In this document: one piece after another, positions 57,341-64,000 of the stretch
Position numbering within the stretch: the stretch's first letter is position 1
How the letters are laid out: every line of letters begins with the position of its first letter
NCBI GenBank assembly: GCA_964611345.1
Contig: CAZSYU010000010.1
Coordinates: 1 to 64,000 of the forward strand
Direction of reading: 5' to 3'
From: JALZVT01 sp964611345
Lineage (GTDB): Bacteria > Pseudomonadota > Gammaproteobacteria > Pseudomonadales > Azotimanducaceae
Length of the DNA stretch: 64,000 nucleotides
Made by a program: the position numbers and the translations under genes
The notes under the pieces: model-generated
The model's database searches: none
Told to the model about the DNA's origin: nothing
What the model saw: the letters and a program-made list of their open reading frames with translations, nothing else

Positions 57341-58497
57341 CAGTTCTTCTCGGCGCCTGCCGCTCGTGCGGCGCGCATCAACTCTACAAACTCATCAAAC
57401 AGCGGCTGACAGTCTTGCGGCCCGGGGCTTGCTTCAGGATGCCCTTGGAATCCAAACGCCGGCCGGTCAGTACGGCGCAAGCCCTGCAAAGATCCATCAA
57501 ACAGGGAAACATGGGTGGTCTCCAAACAGTTGGGCAAATCATTCACAGAAACAGCAAAACCGTGGTTTTGACTCGTGATCATCACACGCCCGGTGCGTTC
57601 ATCTTTCACAGGATGATTCGCGCCATGGTGGCCGTGCGGCATTTTCTCGGTTTTGGCGCCGCTGGCCAGCGCCAGAATTTGATGTCCAAGGCAGATGCCA
57701 AACATTGGCAGGTTGTCATCAAGCAGCTGTGTTACTGCCGCAATGGCGTAATCGCAGGGTTCGGGGTCGCCAGGACCATTCGACAAAAATACCCCATCGG
57801 GCTTAAGCGCCCGCACCTCACTGGCGCTGGTTTGCGCCGGCACCACGGTAAGGCGGCAACCCCGGTCAGCGAGCAGGCGCAAAATGTTGTGCTTAACGCC
57901 GAAGTCGTACGCCACCACATGAAACTCGTCGGCGGCGGTTTGCGCGTAACCATCCACCAGATCCCAAACGCCCTGATTCCAGGTGCCCACCGTATCGCGA
58001 GTAACCACCTTCGCAAGGTCCATGCCGGCCAAACCGGCAAAGTCTTTGGCCGCCGCCAGCGCCTGCGCTTCGTCGATAGCTGTGTCGGGTGCATTTGCCG
58101 CAATGATGCAGCCCGCCTGCGCGCCAGTCTCGCGAATGCGTCGGGTCAGGCGTCTGGTGTCTATATCGGCAATGCCCACCACACCTTCTTGTTGCATGTA
58201 GTCAGGCAAGGTCATGGTGTTGCGCCAGGAACTGGCCAACAGCGGCACATCACGCACGATTAACCCCGCACCCCATACGCGATCAGACTCAATGTCCTCA
58301 GCGTTGGTGCCGGTGTTACCGATGTGCGGGTAAGTCAGGGTAATGAGTTGCTGGGCGTAACTGGGGTCGGTCAGAATTTCCTGATAGCCGGTCATGGCGG
58401 TGTTGAACACCACCTCGCCCACTGCTTTACCGGAAATACCAATGGAAGTGCCCTTAAACACACTCCCATCAGCTAGCGCTAATAACGCCGGTATCAA
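57340..58497 (-). CDS. carA: Carbamoyl-phosphate synthase small subunit
   Basis: Glutaminase subunit that supplies ammonia to CarB. The class I amidotransferase triad is present: Cys in MFGICLGHQILALA, His and Glu in GFQGHPEASPGP. A TTG start at 58497 (LIPALLALADGSVFKG-) gives 385 aa, matching the family; the frame is open to 58548, but that part is not conserved. Confidence 0.95.
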   Translation of the reverse strand: MIPALLALADGSVFKGTSIGISGKAVGEVVFNTAMTGYQEILTDPSYAQQLITLTYPHIGNTGTNAEDIESDRVWGAGLIVRDVPLLASSWRNTMTLPDYMQQEGVVGIADIDTRRLTRRIRETGAQAGCIIAANAPDTAIDEAQALAAAKDFAGLAGMDLAKVVTRDTVGTWNQGVWDLVDGYAQTAADEFHVVAYDFGVKHNILRLLADRGCRLTVVPAQTSASEVRALKPDGVFLSNGPGDPEPCDYAIAAVTQLLDDNLPMFGICLGHQILALASGAKTEKMPHGHHGANHPVKDERTGRVMITSQNHGFAVSVNDLPNCLETTHVSLFDGSLQGLRRTDRPAFGFQGHPEASPGPQDCQPLFDEFVELMRAARAAGAEKN

Positions 58498-58548
58498 AGC
58501 AGTTGGTCCCCAAAACGCACGCTTTGGGCCAGGCCCGCAACGCGTCAA

Positions 58549-58745
58549 AATACTACTGAGTCAGTGAATTGGTTGTGCGCGAACGCCCCAGGCAAGATAT
58601 GCCCGGTTGAATTCACCGACCGGATTGGAGCGCGATTCTAGCGGAGAGCGAGGCCTTTGGATAGCAAGTTTCGTGTGGGCAACCAATTAATTTGGTTCGA
58701 AAAGTTATCCACAATTTCCCCTTAACACCCGGTTTAGCGCCCGCT
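58549..58745 (-). promoter_or_regulatory. carAB upstream region with DnaA-box-like site and dyad
   Basis: The 197-bp gap between dapB and carA holds a perfect TTATCCACA (58706-58714) and, 8 bp away, an AACCAATTAATTTGGTT dyad (58682-58698). A TAGAAT -10-like element with a GC-rich discriminator faces carA on the minus strand near 58636, but has no good -35. Their function is inferred. Confidence 0.4.
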
Positions 58746-59543
58746 CTAAAAACCCAGAACGTCGTCCATGCCATAGAGCCCGGGACGCTGATCACGCAAC
58801 CACTTGGCTGCCCGCACGCCACCCAGCGCGAAGTTCATCCGCGAGCTGGCACGGTGGGTAATTTCCAGTCGCTCACCCTCGCCGGCGTAAAGCACCGTAT
58901 GCTCACCGACAATGTCGCCAGCGCGAACAGTCGCAAAGCCAATGGTGTCGCGCTTGCGCACGCCTGTGTTGCCTTCACGGCCATAGACCGCAACGTCAGC
59001 GAGCTCGCGCTTGGTCGCCGCCGCCAGTAGTTCGCCTATACGCACGGCAGTGCCAGAGGGGGCATCTACCTTATTGCGGTGGTGCGCTTCGAGCACCTCG
59101 ATATCAACGCTGTCGCCCAGCACCTGCGCGGCCATATCGATGAGCTTAAAAGCCAGATTGACCCCCACGCTCATGTTGGGCGCCAGCAGCAGGGGTATGT
59201 GATGCGCTGCGGCGTGCACTTCTTCGAGCTGTTGCGGGGAATAACCGGTGGTACCAATAACCAGCGGGCGACCCGCTTGTTGGCAGGCTGCAACCGCGGC
59301 AAGCGAGGGTTCCGGCAACGAGAAATCGATGAGCACGTCGCACTGGGCGGCCGGATCGCTGGTGAGAGGCACGCCTTGTTCCGCCACGCCCGCCATGCGT
59401 CCGGCATCGATGCCGAGCAGATCGCTGCCAGATCGGGTGATCGCGGCGGCAAGCGAGGCTGCAGAATCCTGGACAACCGCCTCAATCAGCGCCCGACCCA
59501 TACGACCGCCTGCCCCGTGTATGCCTATTGCACACGCGCTCAT
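58746..59543 (-). CDS. dapB: 4-hydroxy-tetrahydrodipicolinate reductase
   Basis: Lysine/diaminopimelate pathway reductase, 265 aa. N-terminal NAD(P)H loop GIHGAGGRMGRALI, GTTGYSPQQL, the catalytic histidine/lysine in EAHHRNKVDAPSGTA and the C-terminal hydrophobic helix are intact. Overlaps the end of dnaJ by 4 nt (ATGA), so it is coupled to the chaperone operon. Confidence 0.97.
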   Translation of the reverse strand: MSACAIGIHGAGGRMGRALIEAVVQDSAASLAAAITRSGSDLLGIDAGRMAGVAEQGVPLTSDPAAQCDVLIDFSLPEPSLAAVAACQQAGRPLVIGTTGYSPQQLEEVHAAAHHIPLLLAPNMSVGVNLAFKLIDMAAQVLGDSVDIEVLEAHHRNKVDAPSGTAVRIGELLAAATKRELADVAVYGREGNTGVRKRDTIGFATVRAGDIVGEHTVLYAGEGERLEITHRASSRMNFALGGVRAAKWLRDQRPGLYGMDDVLGF

Positions 59544-60664
59544 GAACTTAAACTGTCAAAGAAATCCTTCACGCCCTGAAACCAGGACGACTCCCGGGGG
59601 GAGTGACGCTTACCCCCTGCCTCGAGGCTCGCCTGGAATTCCCCAAGCAGCTTCTTCTGCTTGTCGTTCAGCTTCACCGGCGTCTCTACCTCTACCCGGC
59701 ACAGCAAGTCGCCAGTGGCGCCCCCACGAACGGGAGCGACCCCCTTGCCACGCACGCGAAACAGCTTACCCGTTTGGGTTTCACCAGGAACTTTCAGTTT
59801 CACCCGACCATCAAGCGTGGGCACTTCAATGTCGCCACCCAGCACCGCGGTAGTAAACGGAATGGGTACTTCGCAGTACAAATGCTTGCCGTCACGCTCA
59901 AACAGCGGGTGTTCTTTAACCGCTATCTGCACGTACAGATCGCCTGAGGGACCCCCGTTTGGTCCCGCCTCACCTTCACCCGCAAGCCGAATACGATCGC
60001 CGTTATCCACCCCGCCCGGCACTTTCACCGACAAGGTTTTCTGCCGCTCTACCCGACCATGGCCGCGGCAGCTCTTACAGGGGTTGGAAATAATCTGACC
60101 CGCACCGCGACAGCGCGGACAAGTTTGCTGCAACGAGAAAAAACCCTGCGACACTCGGACCTGGCCCGCGCCACCACAGTCGTCACAGGTTTTAGGTTGT
60201 GAGCCTGGCGCCGAACCTGAGCCATCGCAGTCATCGCAACTGGCCAGCACAGGCACCTTAATTTCTATGGTGTCACCCTGTACTGCCTGCTCGAGTGCCA
60301 GCTCGAGCGTGTAACGTAAATCTGACCCACGCTGCACCTGACTGCGGCCACCGCCCCGACCACCGCCAAAAATATCGCCAAACACGTCGCTGAAAATATC
60401 GCCAAAGTCAGCGGCGCCACCACCACCCATGCCACCGTGTTCAAACGCGGCATGACCCATGCGATCGTACGCGGCGCGCTTGTCGGCATCCGACAGCACT
60501 TCGTAAGCCTCAGAGGCTTCCTTGAACTTGCTTTCCGCGTCAGCGTCATCGGGATTGCGATCGGGGTGGTATTTCATGGCCAGCTTCCGGTACGACTTTT
60601 TCAAGTCGCCTTCGGAGGCGTTCCGGTCAGCACCTAGAACTTCGTAGTAGTCGCGTTTAGCCAT
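59540..60664 (-). CDS. dnaJ: Chaperone protein DnaJ
   Basis: Hsp40 co-chaperone of DnaK, 374 aa. J domain with HPD (YHPDRNPDD), a G/F-rich region (GGMGGGGAADFGDIFSD), four CxxCxGxG zinc repeats (for example CDDCDGSGSAPG, CPRCRGAGQ) and the C-terminal substrate-binding domain. The J domain and all zinc cysteines appear normal. Confidence 0.98.
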   Translation of the reverse strand: MAKRDYYEVLGADRNASEGDLKKSYRKLAMKYHPDRNPDDADAESKFKEASEAYEVLSDADKRAAYDRMGHAAFEHGGMGGGGAADFGDIFSDVFGDIFGGGRGGGRSQVQRGSDLRYTLELALEQAVQGDTIEIKVPVLASCDDCDGSGSAPGSQPKTCDDCGGAGQVRVSQGFFSLQQTCPRCRGAGQIISNPCKSCRGHGRVERQKTLSVKVPGGVDNGDRIRLAGEGEAGPNGGPSGDLYVQIAVKEHPLFERDGKHLYCEVPIPFTTAVLGGDIEVPTLDGRVKLKVPGETQTGKLFRVRGKGVAPVRGGATGDLLCRVEVETPVKLNDKQKKLLGEFQASLEAGGKRHSPRESSWFQGVKDFFDSLSS

Positions 60665-60715
60665 TGAAACTTTTCTTTTTCGGAGCGGGTTTGGTAACTG
60701 TGGGTTTAAACCACG

Positions 60716-60748
60716 GCAACCCAGAGCCGGTTACCGGGTCTGGGTTGC
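60716..60748 (-). terminator. Strong hairpin between dnaK and dnaJ
   Basis: A perfect 10-bp stem GCAACCCAGA/TCTGGGTTGC encloses an inner CCGG/CCGG pairing around a TTA loop. There is no T-run on the minus strand, so it is more likely an mRNA-processing or attenuation hairpin that sets the DnaK:DnaJ ratio than a full terminator. Confidence 0.55.
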
Positions 60749-60769
60749 AAGCGCGTTTCCCAACACGCG

Positions 60770-62707
60770 TTACTTTTTATCGTCGTCAGTGACTTCTTCA
60801 AACTCGGCATCTACAGCGTCGGCGTCAGCACCTTCGGTCTCGGGTTGTTCTGCACCCTCAGGACCGCCTTCAGCGCCCGCCGCTTCGGCCTGCTCAGCAT
60901 ACATCTTTTGCGCAAGGCCAGATGATGCTGCTGTTAAGGCTTCGAGCTTGGCTTCAATCTCAGCCTTGTCGTCGCTCTTAAGGGCTTCCTGCAGATCATC
61001 CGCTGCGGCGTTAATTGCTGTCTTCTCTTCTTCGGTGGCCTTGTCGCCGGCGTCTTCAATCGTCTTGCGCGACGCGTGCACCATGCTGTCTGCCTGATTG
61101 CGCAGTGCCACCATCTCTTCAAACTTGGCATCTTCTTCGGCGTTCGCCTCGGCGTCTGCCACCATCGCTTCGATCTCGTCATCAGACAAACCTGAGTTTG
61201 CCTTAATAACAATCGACTGCTCTTTACCGGTGGCCTTGTCTTTTGCCGACACATTCAGAATGCCGTTGGCATCTATGTCGAAGCTAACCTCAATTTGCGG
61301 CACGCCACGCGGCGCCGGTGGAATGTCTGCCAGATCAAACCGACCCAGCGACTTGTTTGCACTCGCCTGCTTGCGCTCACCCTGGAGTACATGAATGGTC
61401 ACCGCCGTCTGATTGTCCGCAGCGGTTGAGTAGGTTTGCTGCTTGTTGGTGGGAATGGTGGTGTTCTTGTCGATAAGAACGTTCATCACCTCACCCATGG
61501 TTTCGATACCGAGCGACAGTGGTGTTACGTCGAGCAGCAGCACATCGGTTACGTCACCTGCAAGTACCGCCGCCTGAATGGCAGCACCCACGGCAACCGC
61601 TTCGTCGGGGTTAACGTCTTTACGGGGCTCTTTGCCGAAAAACTCTTTTACCTTGTCTTGCACCTGCGGCATGCGGGTTTGACCGCCCACAAGAATCACG
61701 TCGTCGATGTCAGAAACTTTCAGGCCGGCATCTTGCAGTGCGGTGCGGCAAGGATCGATGGTGCGTGACACCAGATCTTCCACCAGCGACTCGAGCTTGG
61801 CACGAGTTAACTTCACAACCAGGTGCTTTGGCCCGGTGGCGTCTGCGGTGATGTACGGCAGGTTGATTTCTGTTTGCTGCGAACTAGACAGTTCAATCTT
61901 CGCTTTCTCAGCGGCTTCTTTCAGACGCTGCAACGCGAGCGGATCGCTGTGCAGATCGATGCTGTTCTCTTTTTGAAACTCATCGGCCAGGTAGTCGATA
62001 ACCTTCATGTCGAAGTCTTCACCACCCAAAAAGGTGTCGCCATTGGTTGAGAGCACTTCAAACTGATACTCGCCATCCATCTCGGCAATCTCAATGATGG
62101 AAATATCGAAGGTACCGCCACCCAGATCGTAGACTGCAATTTTGGAATCGCCACGCTGCTTGTCCATGCCGTAGGCAAGGGCTGCCGCGGTGGGCTCGTT
62201 GATGATGCGCTTCACATCAAGCCCGGCGATCTTGCCTGCGTCTTTGGTGGCCTGGCGCTGGCTGTCATCGAAGTAGGCCGGCACGGTAATGACCGCTTCG
62301 GTTACGGTCTCGCCGAGAAACTCCTCAGCGGTCTTCTTCATCTTTTTCAGCACTTCTGCCGAAATCTGCGGCGGCGCCAGCTTCTCGCCCTTCACTTCAA
62401 TCCAGGCGTCGCCATTGGTGGCCTCGGCAATCGTGTAAGGCACCATCTTGATGTCTTTCTGCACCACCTTGTCTTTGAACTTGCGGCCAATGAGACGCTT
62501 TACCGCAAACAGCGTGTTGGTCGGGTTGGTTACCGCCTGCCGCTTGGCACTCTGGCCCACCAGGATCTCGCCGTCATCGGCGTACGCGATGATCGACGGG
62601 GTGGTGCGATCGCCCTCTGCGTTTTCGATGACCTTGGCTTCTTTACCATCCATCACTGCAACGCAGGAGTTGGTCGTACCCAGGTCGATGCCGATTATCT
62701 TGCTCAT
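60770..62707 (-). CDS. dnaK: Chaperone protein DnaK (Hsp70)
   Basis: ATP-dependent chaperone, 645 aa. IGIDLGTTNSCVAVMDG, the ATPase loop DLGGGTFDISI, VGGQTRMPQVQ, the interdomain linker (DVLLLDVTPLSLGI) and substrate-binding beta-sandwich are standard; the C-terminus is acidic and ends EFEEVTDDDKK. It is followed by dnaJ and preceded by grpE in an operon. Confidence 0.98.
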   Translation of the reverse strand: MSKIIGIDLGTTNSCVAVMDGKEAKVIENAEGDRTTPSIIAYADDGEILVGQSAKRQAVTNPTNTLFAVKRLIGRKFKDKVVQKDIKMVPYTIAEATNGDAWIEVKGEKLAPPQISAEVLKKMKKTAEEFLGETVTEAVITVPAYFDDSQRQATKDAGKIAGLDVKRIINEPTAAALAYGMDKQRGDSKIAVYDLGGGTFDISIIEIAEMDGEYQFEVLSTNGDTFLGGEDFDMKVIDYLADEFQKENSIDLHSDPLALQRLKEAAEKAKIELSSSQQTEINLPYITADATGPKHLVVKLTRAKLESLVEDLVSRTIDPCRTALQDAGLKVSDIDDVILVGGQTRMPQVQDKVKEFFGKEPRKDVNPDEAVAVGAAIQAAVLAGDVTDVLLLDVTPLSLGIETMGEVMNVLIDKNTTIPTNKQQTYSTAADNQTAVTIHVLQGERKQASANKSLGRFDLADIPPAPRGVPQIEVSFDIDANGILNVSAKDKATGKEQSIVIKANSGLSDDEIEAMVADAEANAEEDAKFEEMVALRNQADSMVHASRKTIEDAGDKATEEEKTAINAAADDLQEALKSDDKAEIEAKLEALTAASSGLAQKMYAEQAEAAGAEGGPEGAEQPETEGADADAVDAEFEEVTDDDKK

Positions 62708-62772
62708 GTTGTGTCTCCGTGAGATCTCGTTGGCGCGTCTTGTGGCACGCCTTTCTTAAATTGTTGCTGCCT

Positions 62773-62800
62773 ATCTTGGGTCGGTAGGACCAAATTCAAG
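62773..62800 (-). promoter_or_regulatory. Second candidate heat-shock (sigma-32) promoter before dnaK
   Basis: On the minus strand CTTGAAT (62794-62800) and CCCAAGAT (62773-62780) are 13 bp apart, close to the sigma-32 consensus CTTGAAA-N13-CCCCATNT. It lies about 70 bp upstream of the dnaK ATG and has the same spacing as the grpE promoter. Confidence 0.55.
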
Positions 62801-62837
62801 GGCGGTTTCGTGTTGTTTTAGGGTGCAATGTGACCGG

Positions 62838-63769
62838 TTAGCCCTCGGGCGGGGCCTGGGAGACCACCACCTGGGCCGCCTGCACGAGACGCCCGTTGAG
62901 ATCGAAGCCCTTGCGGATCACTTCAATCACCGAATTGGGCTCTGAATCGGGCATGGGCACCATGGCCACCGCCTCGTGGAACGCCGGGTCAAACGGCTCA
63001 CCGTGCGGGTCGATTTGTGTAACCCCTTGTTTTTCAAGGGTATCTTTGAACAGCTTCAGCGACAAACTAACGCCCTCGAGCACCGCCGCGGCCGATTCTG
63101 CGTCTGTGGCGTCGCCTTTGGAGGCTTCAGCCTTCTCGAGGCTCTCAAATACCGGGATGAGCGCCTTGGTGAACTTCTCGAGGGCAAACTTGTGGGCGTT
63201 TTCAACGTCGCGGGTGGTGCGACGGCGCAGATTTTCCATTTCAGCCTTGGCTCGCAGGGCCTGATCCTGGGACTGGCTGCCCGCCGCGCGGGCCGCTTCC
63301 AGTGCTACCAACAGCTCGGCCGCGCTCAGTTCGGCATCAGCAGTGGCGTCTGTGGCGGCGGCAGCACCGGCCTCTTCGTCGCTCTGGGCAGTTTCTTCGC
63401 CGCTCTGGGCAGTTTCTTCGCCGCTCTGGGCAGTNNNNNNNNNNNNNNNNNNNNNNNNNNNNNNNNNNNNNNNNNNNNNNNNNNNNNNNNNNNNNNNNNN
63501 NNNNNNNNNNNNNNNNNNNNNNNNNNNNNNNNNNTCTGGGCAGTTTCTTCGCCGCTCTGGGCAGTTTCTTCGCCGCTCTGGGCAGTTTCTTCGCCGCTCT
63601 GGGCAGTTTCCTCCGCTGAGGCATTCTCCTCACCGGCAGCATCTTCAGCCGCTTTTTCCAGCGCCTCGTTGACGATGTCTTCTGGGCCCTTCTCTGCGCC
63701 CTTATCCGCACCCTTCTTTGCGGGATTTGGTTCGCCCTCGGGCGGTGTGGGGTTGTCGTTGTCCGCCAT
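62838..63769 (-). CDS. grpE: Nucleotide exchange factor GrpE, with repeat array and assembly gap
   Basis: Releases ADP from DnaK. The C-terminal half has the long helix (RAKAEMENLRRRTTRDVENAHKF) and the beta-wing signature (PNSVIEVIRKGFDLNGRLVQAA). The acidic N-terminus contains a heptad EETAQSG repeated in tandem (21-bp DNA unit), about four copies on the start side and three on the other side of a run of 100 N (63435-63534). The reading frame is the same heptad on both sides. The gap length is a placeholder, so the true copy number and total length are unknown. Confidence 0.9.
63372..63610 (-). repeat. 21-bp tandem repeat array with unresolved gap in grpE
   Basis: A 21-bp unit (GAAGAAACTGCCCAGAGCGGC on the minus strand, read in steps of 21) is repeated on both sides of the N block. 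At least seven units or part-units are visible, nearly identical. The block of exactly 100 N indicates that the assembler could not span the array. Confidence 0.9.
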
Positions 63770-63809
63770 CGCGGGCCACTCCTGAACCGTTAACTCTTGA
63801 GGGCGCGGA

Positions 63810-63837
63810 GTTTGGGGCGCACAGCCCAGGATTCAAG
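63810..63837 (-). promoter_or_regulatory. Heat-shock (sigma-32) promoter of grpE-dnaK-dnaJ
   Basis: On the minus strand, CTTGAAT (63831-63837) and CCCCAAAC (63810-63817) are separated by 13 bp, a close fit to the sigma-32 consensus. It lies about 40 bp upstream of the grpE ATG. Confidence 0.75.
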
Positions 63838-63900
63838 GGGTAGCGATGAAAAAATGTGCCGGTATTCTTACGGCGCCCCTCGCAGCCCAAGGATCCCGTA

Positions 63901-64000
63901 ATGCGCCCGTCGCTCCGCCATCTCGCCCAACTCACCATTGCGCTGGGAACAACTGTGCTACTGGGCGCCTGCGGCCCAACCCCTGAGCCCCCGCCCAGGA
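63901..64000 (+). CDS. Start of a lipoprotein gene (truncated by window end)
   Basis: Only the first 33 codons are visible. An ATG with AAGGA seven bases upstream opens a lipoprotein signal: basic start MRPSLRH, a hydrophobic stretch LTIALGTTVLLG and a lipobox LGAC, followed by a proline-rich stretch. Gene identity cannot be told; it diverges from grpE. Confidence 0.7.
   Translation, partial: MRPSLRHLAQLTIALGTTVLLGACGPTPEPPPR

Noticed and set aside
63435..63534. Break in grpE as a frameshift or pseudogene
   Set aside because: Exactly 100 N is an assembly placeholder. The heptad frame is continuous on both sides, so the gene is probably intact.

Overview
The window looks like chromosomal DNA of a marine-type gammaproteobacterium from the wider Pseudomonas/Cellvibrio group. 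I infer this from protein sequences and gene order; no database was searched. The order closely follows two blocks known from Pseudomonas: (i) rRNA-tyrS-mepM-like-anmK-erpA-bactofilin and dksA-gluQ-cbrB-pcnB-panB-panC-pgi-acs, and (ii) pnp-rpsO-truB-rbfA-infB-nusA-rimP-tRNA-fMet-tRNA-Leu-secG-tpiA-glmM-ftsH-rlmE-yhbY-greA-carB-carA-dapB-dnaJ-dnaK-grpE. Almost all of it is housekeeping sequence.

Layout. 1-463: promoter and boxA leader of an rRNA operon whose 16S gene must lie beyond the left edge on the minus strand. 464-9290: tyrS (minus), a murein endopeptidase and anmK, a GGDEF/EAL c-di-GMP protein, erpA, a bactofilin and a DUF6776-like membrane protein. 9472-16287: a ClC channel/transporter, hemL, a PfkB kinase, a TfoX C-terminal domain protein, sfsA and an aminotransferase. 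16439-28286: dksA with a histone-H1-like extension, gluQ, a degenerate CbrB-like regulator, a probable CrcZ-like small RNA, pcnB, a deoxynucleoside kinase, panB, panC, pgi and acs. 28287-37778: the least conserved part, inserted between acs and pnp. It holds a DUF3089 hydrolase, two related secreted proteins, a five-gene ABC transporter/amidohydrolase/two-component operon with its own palindromic operator, a methyltransferase, and a zinc-binding GFA-type gene broken by an in-frame amber codon. 37881-63769: the translation/transcription, SecG, FtsH, carAB and DnaK-chaperone cluster, all on the minus strand except yhbY. 63901-64000: the start of a plus-strand lipoprotein gene.

The best candidate for something new is at 18402-20080. 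A CbrB-position regulator has lost its phospho-acceptor site and its sigma-54 contact loop, and no cbrA is present. The interval downstream nevertheless keeps an A-rich, Hfq-binding-type RNA signature (AAC repeats) exactly where Pseudomonas carries crcZ, with a sigma-70-like promoter and no sigma-54 promoter. This suggests a rewired carbon-catabolite-repression RNA. Other leads are the DksA extension, the absence of folK, panD and folP from their usual slots, the ABC/CIA30-amidohydrolase/two-component operon, the amber-interrupted GFA gene, and a 21-bp repeat array in grpE that coincides with a 100-N gap.
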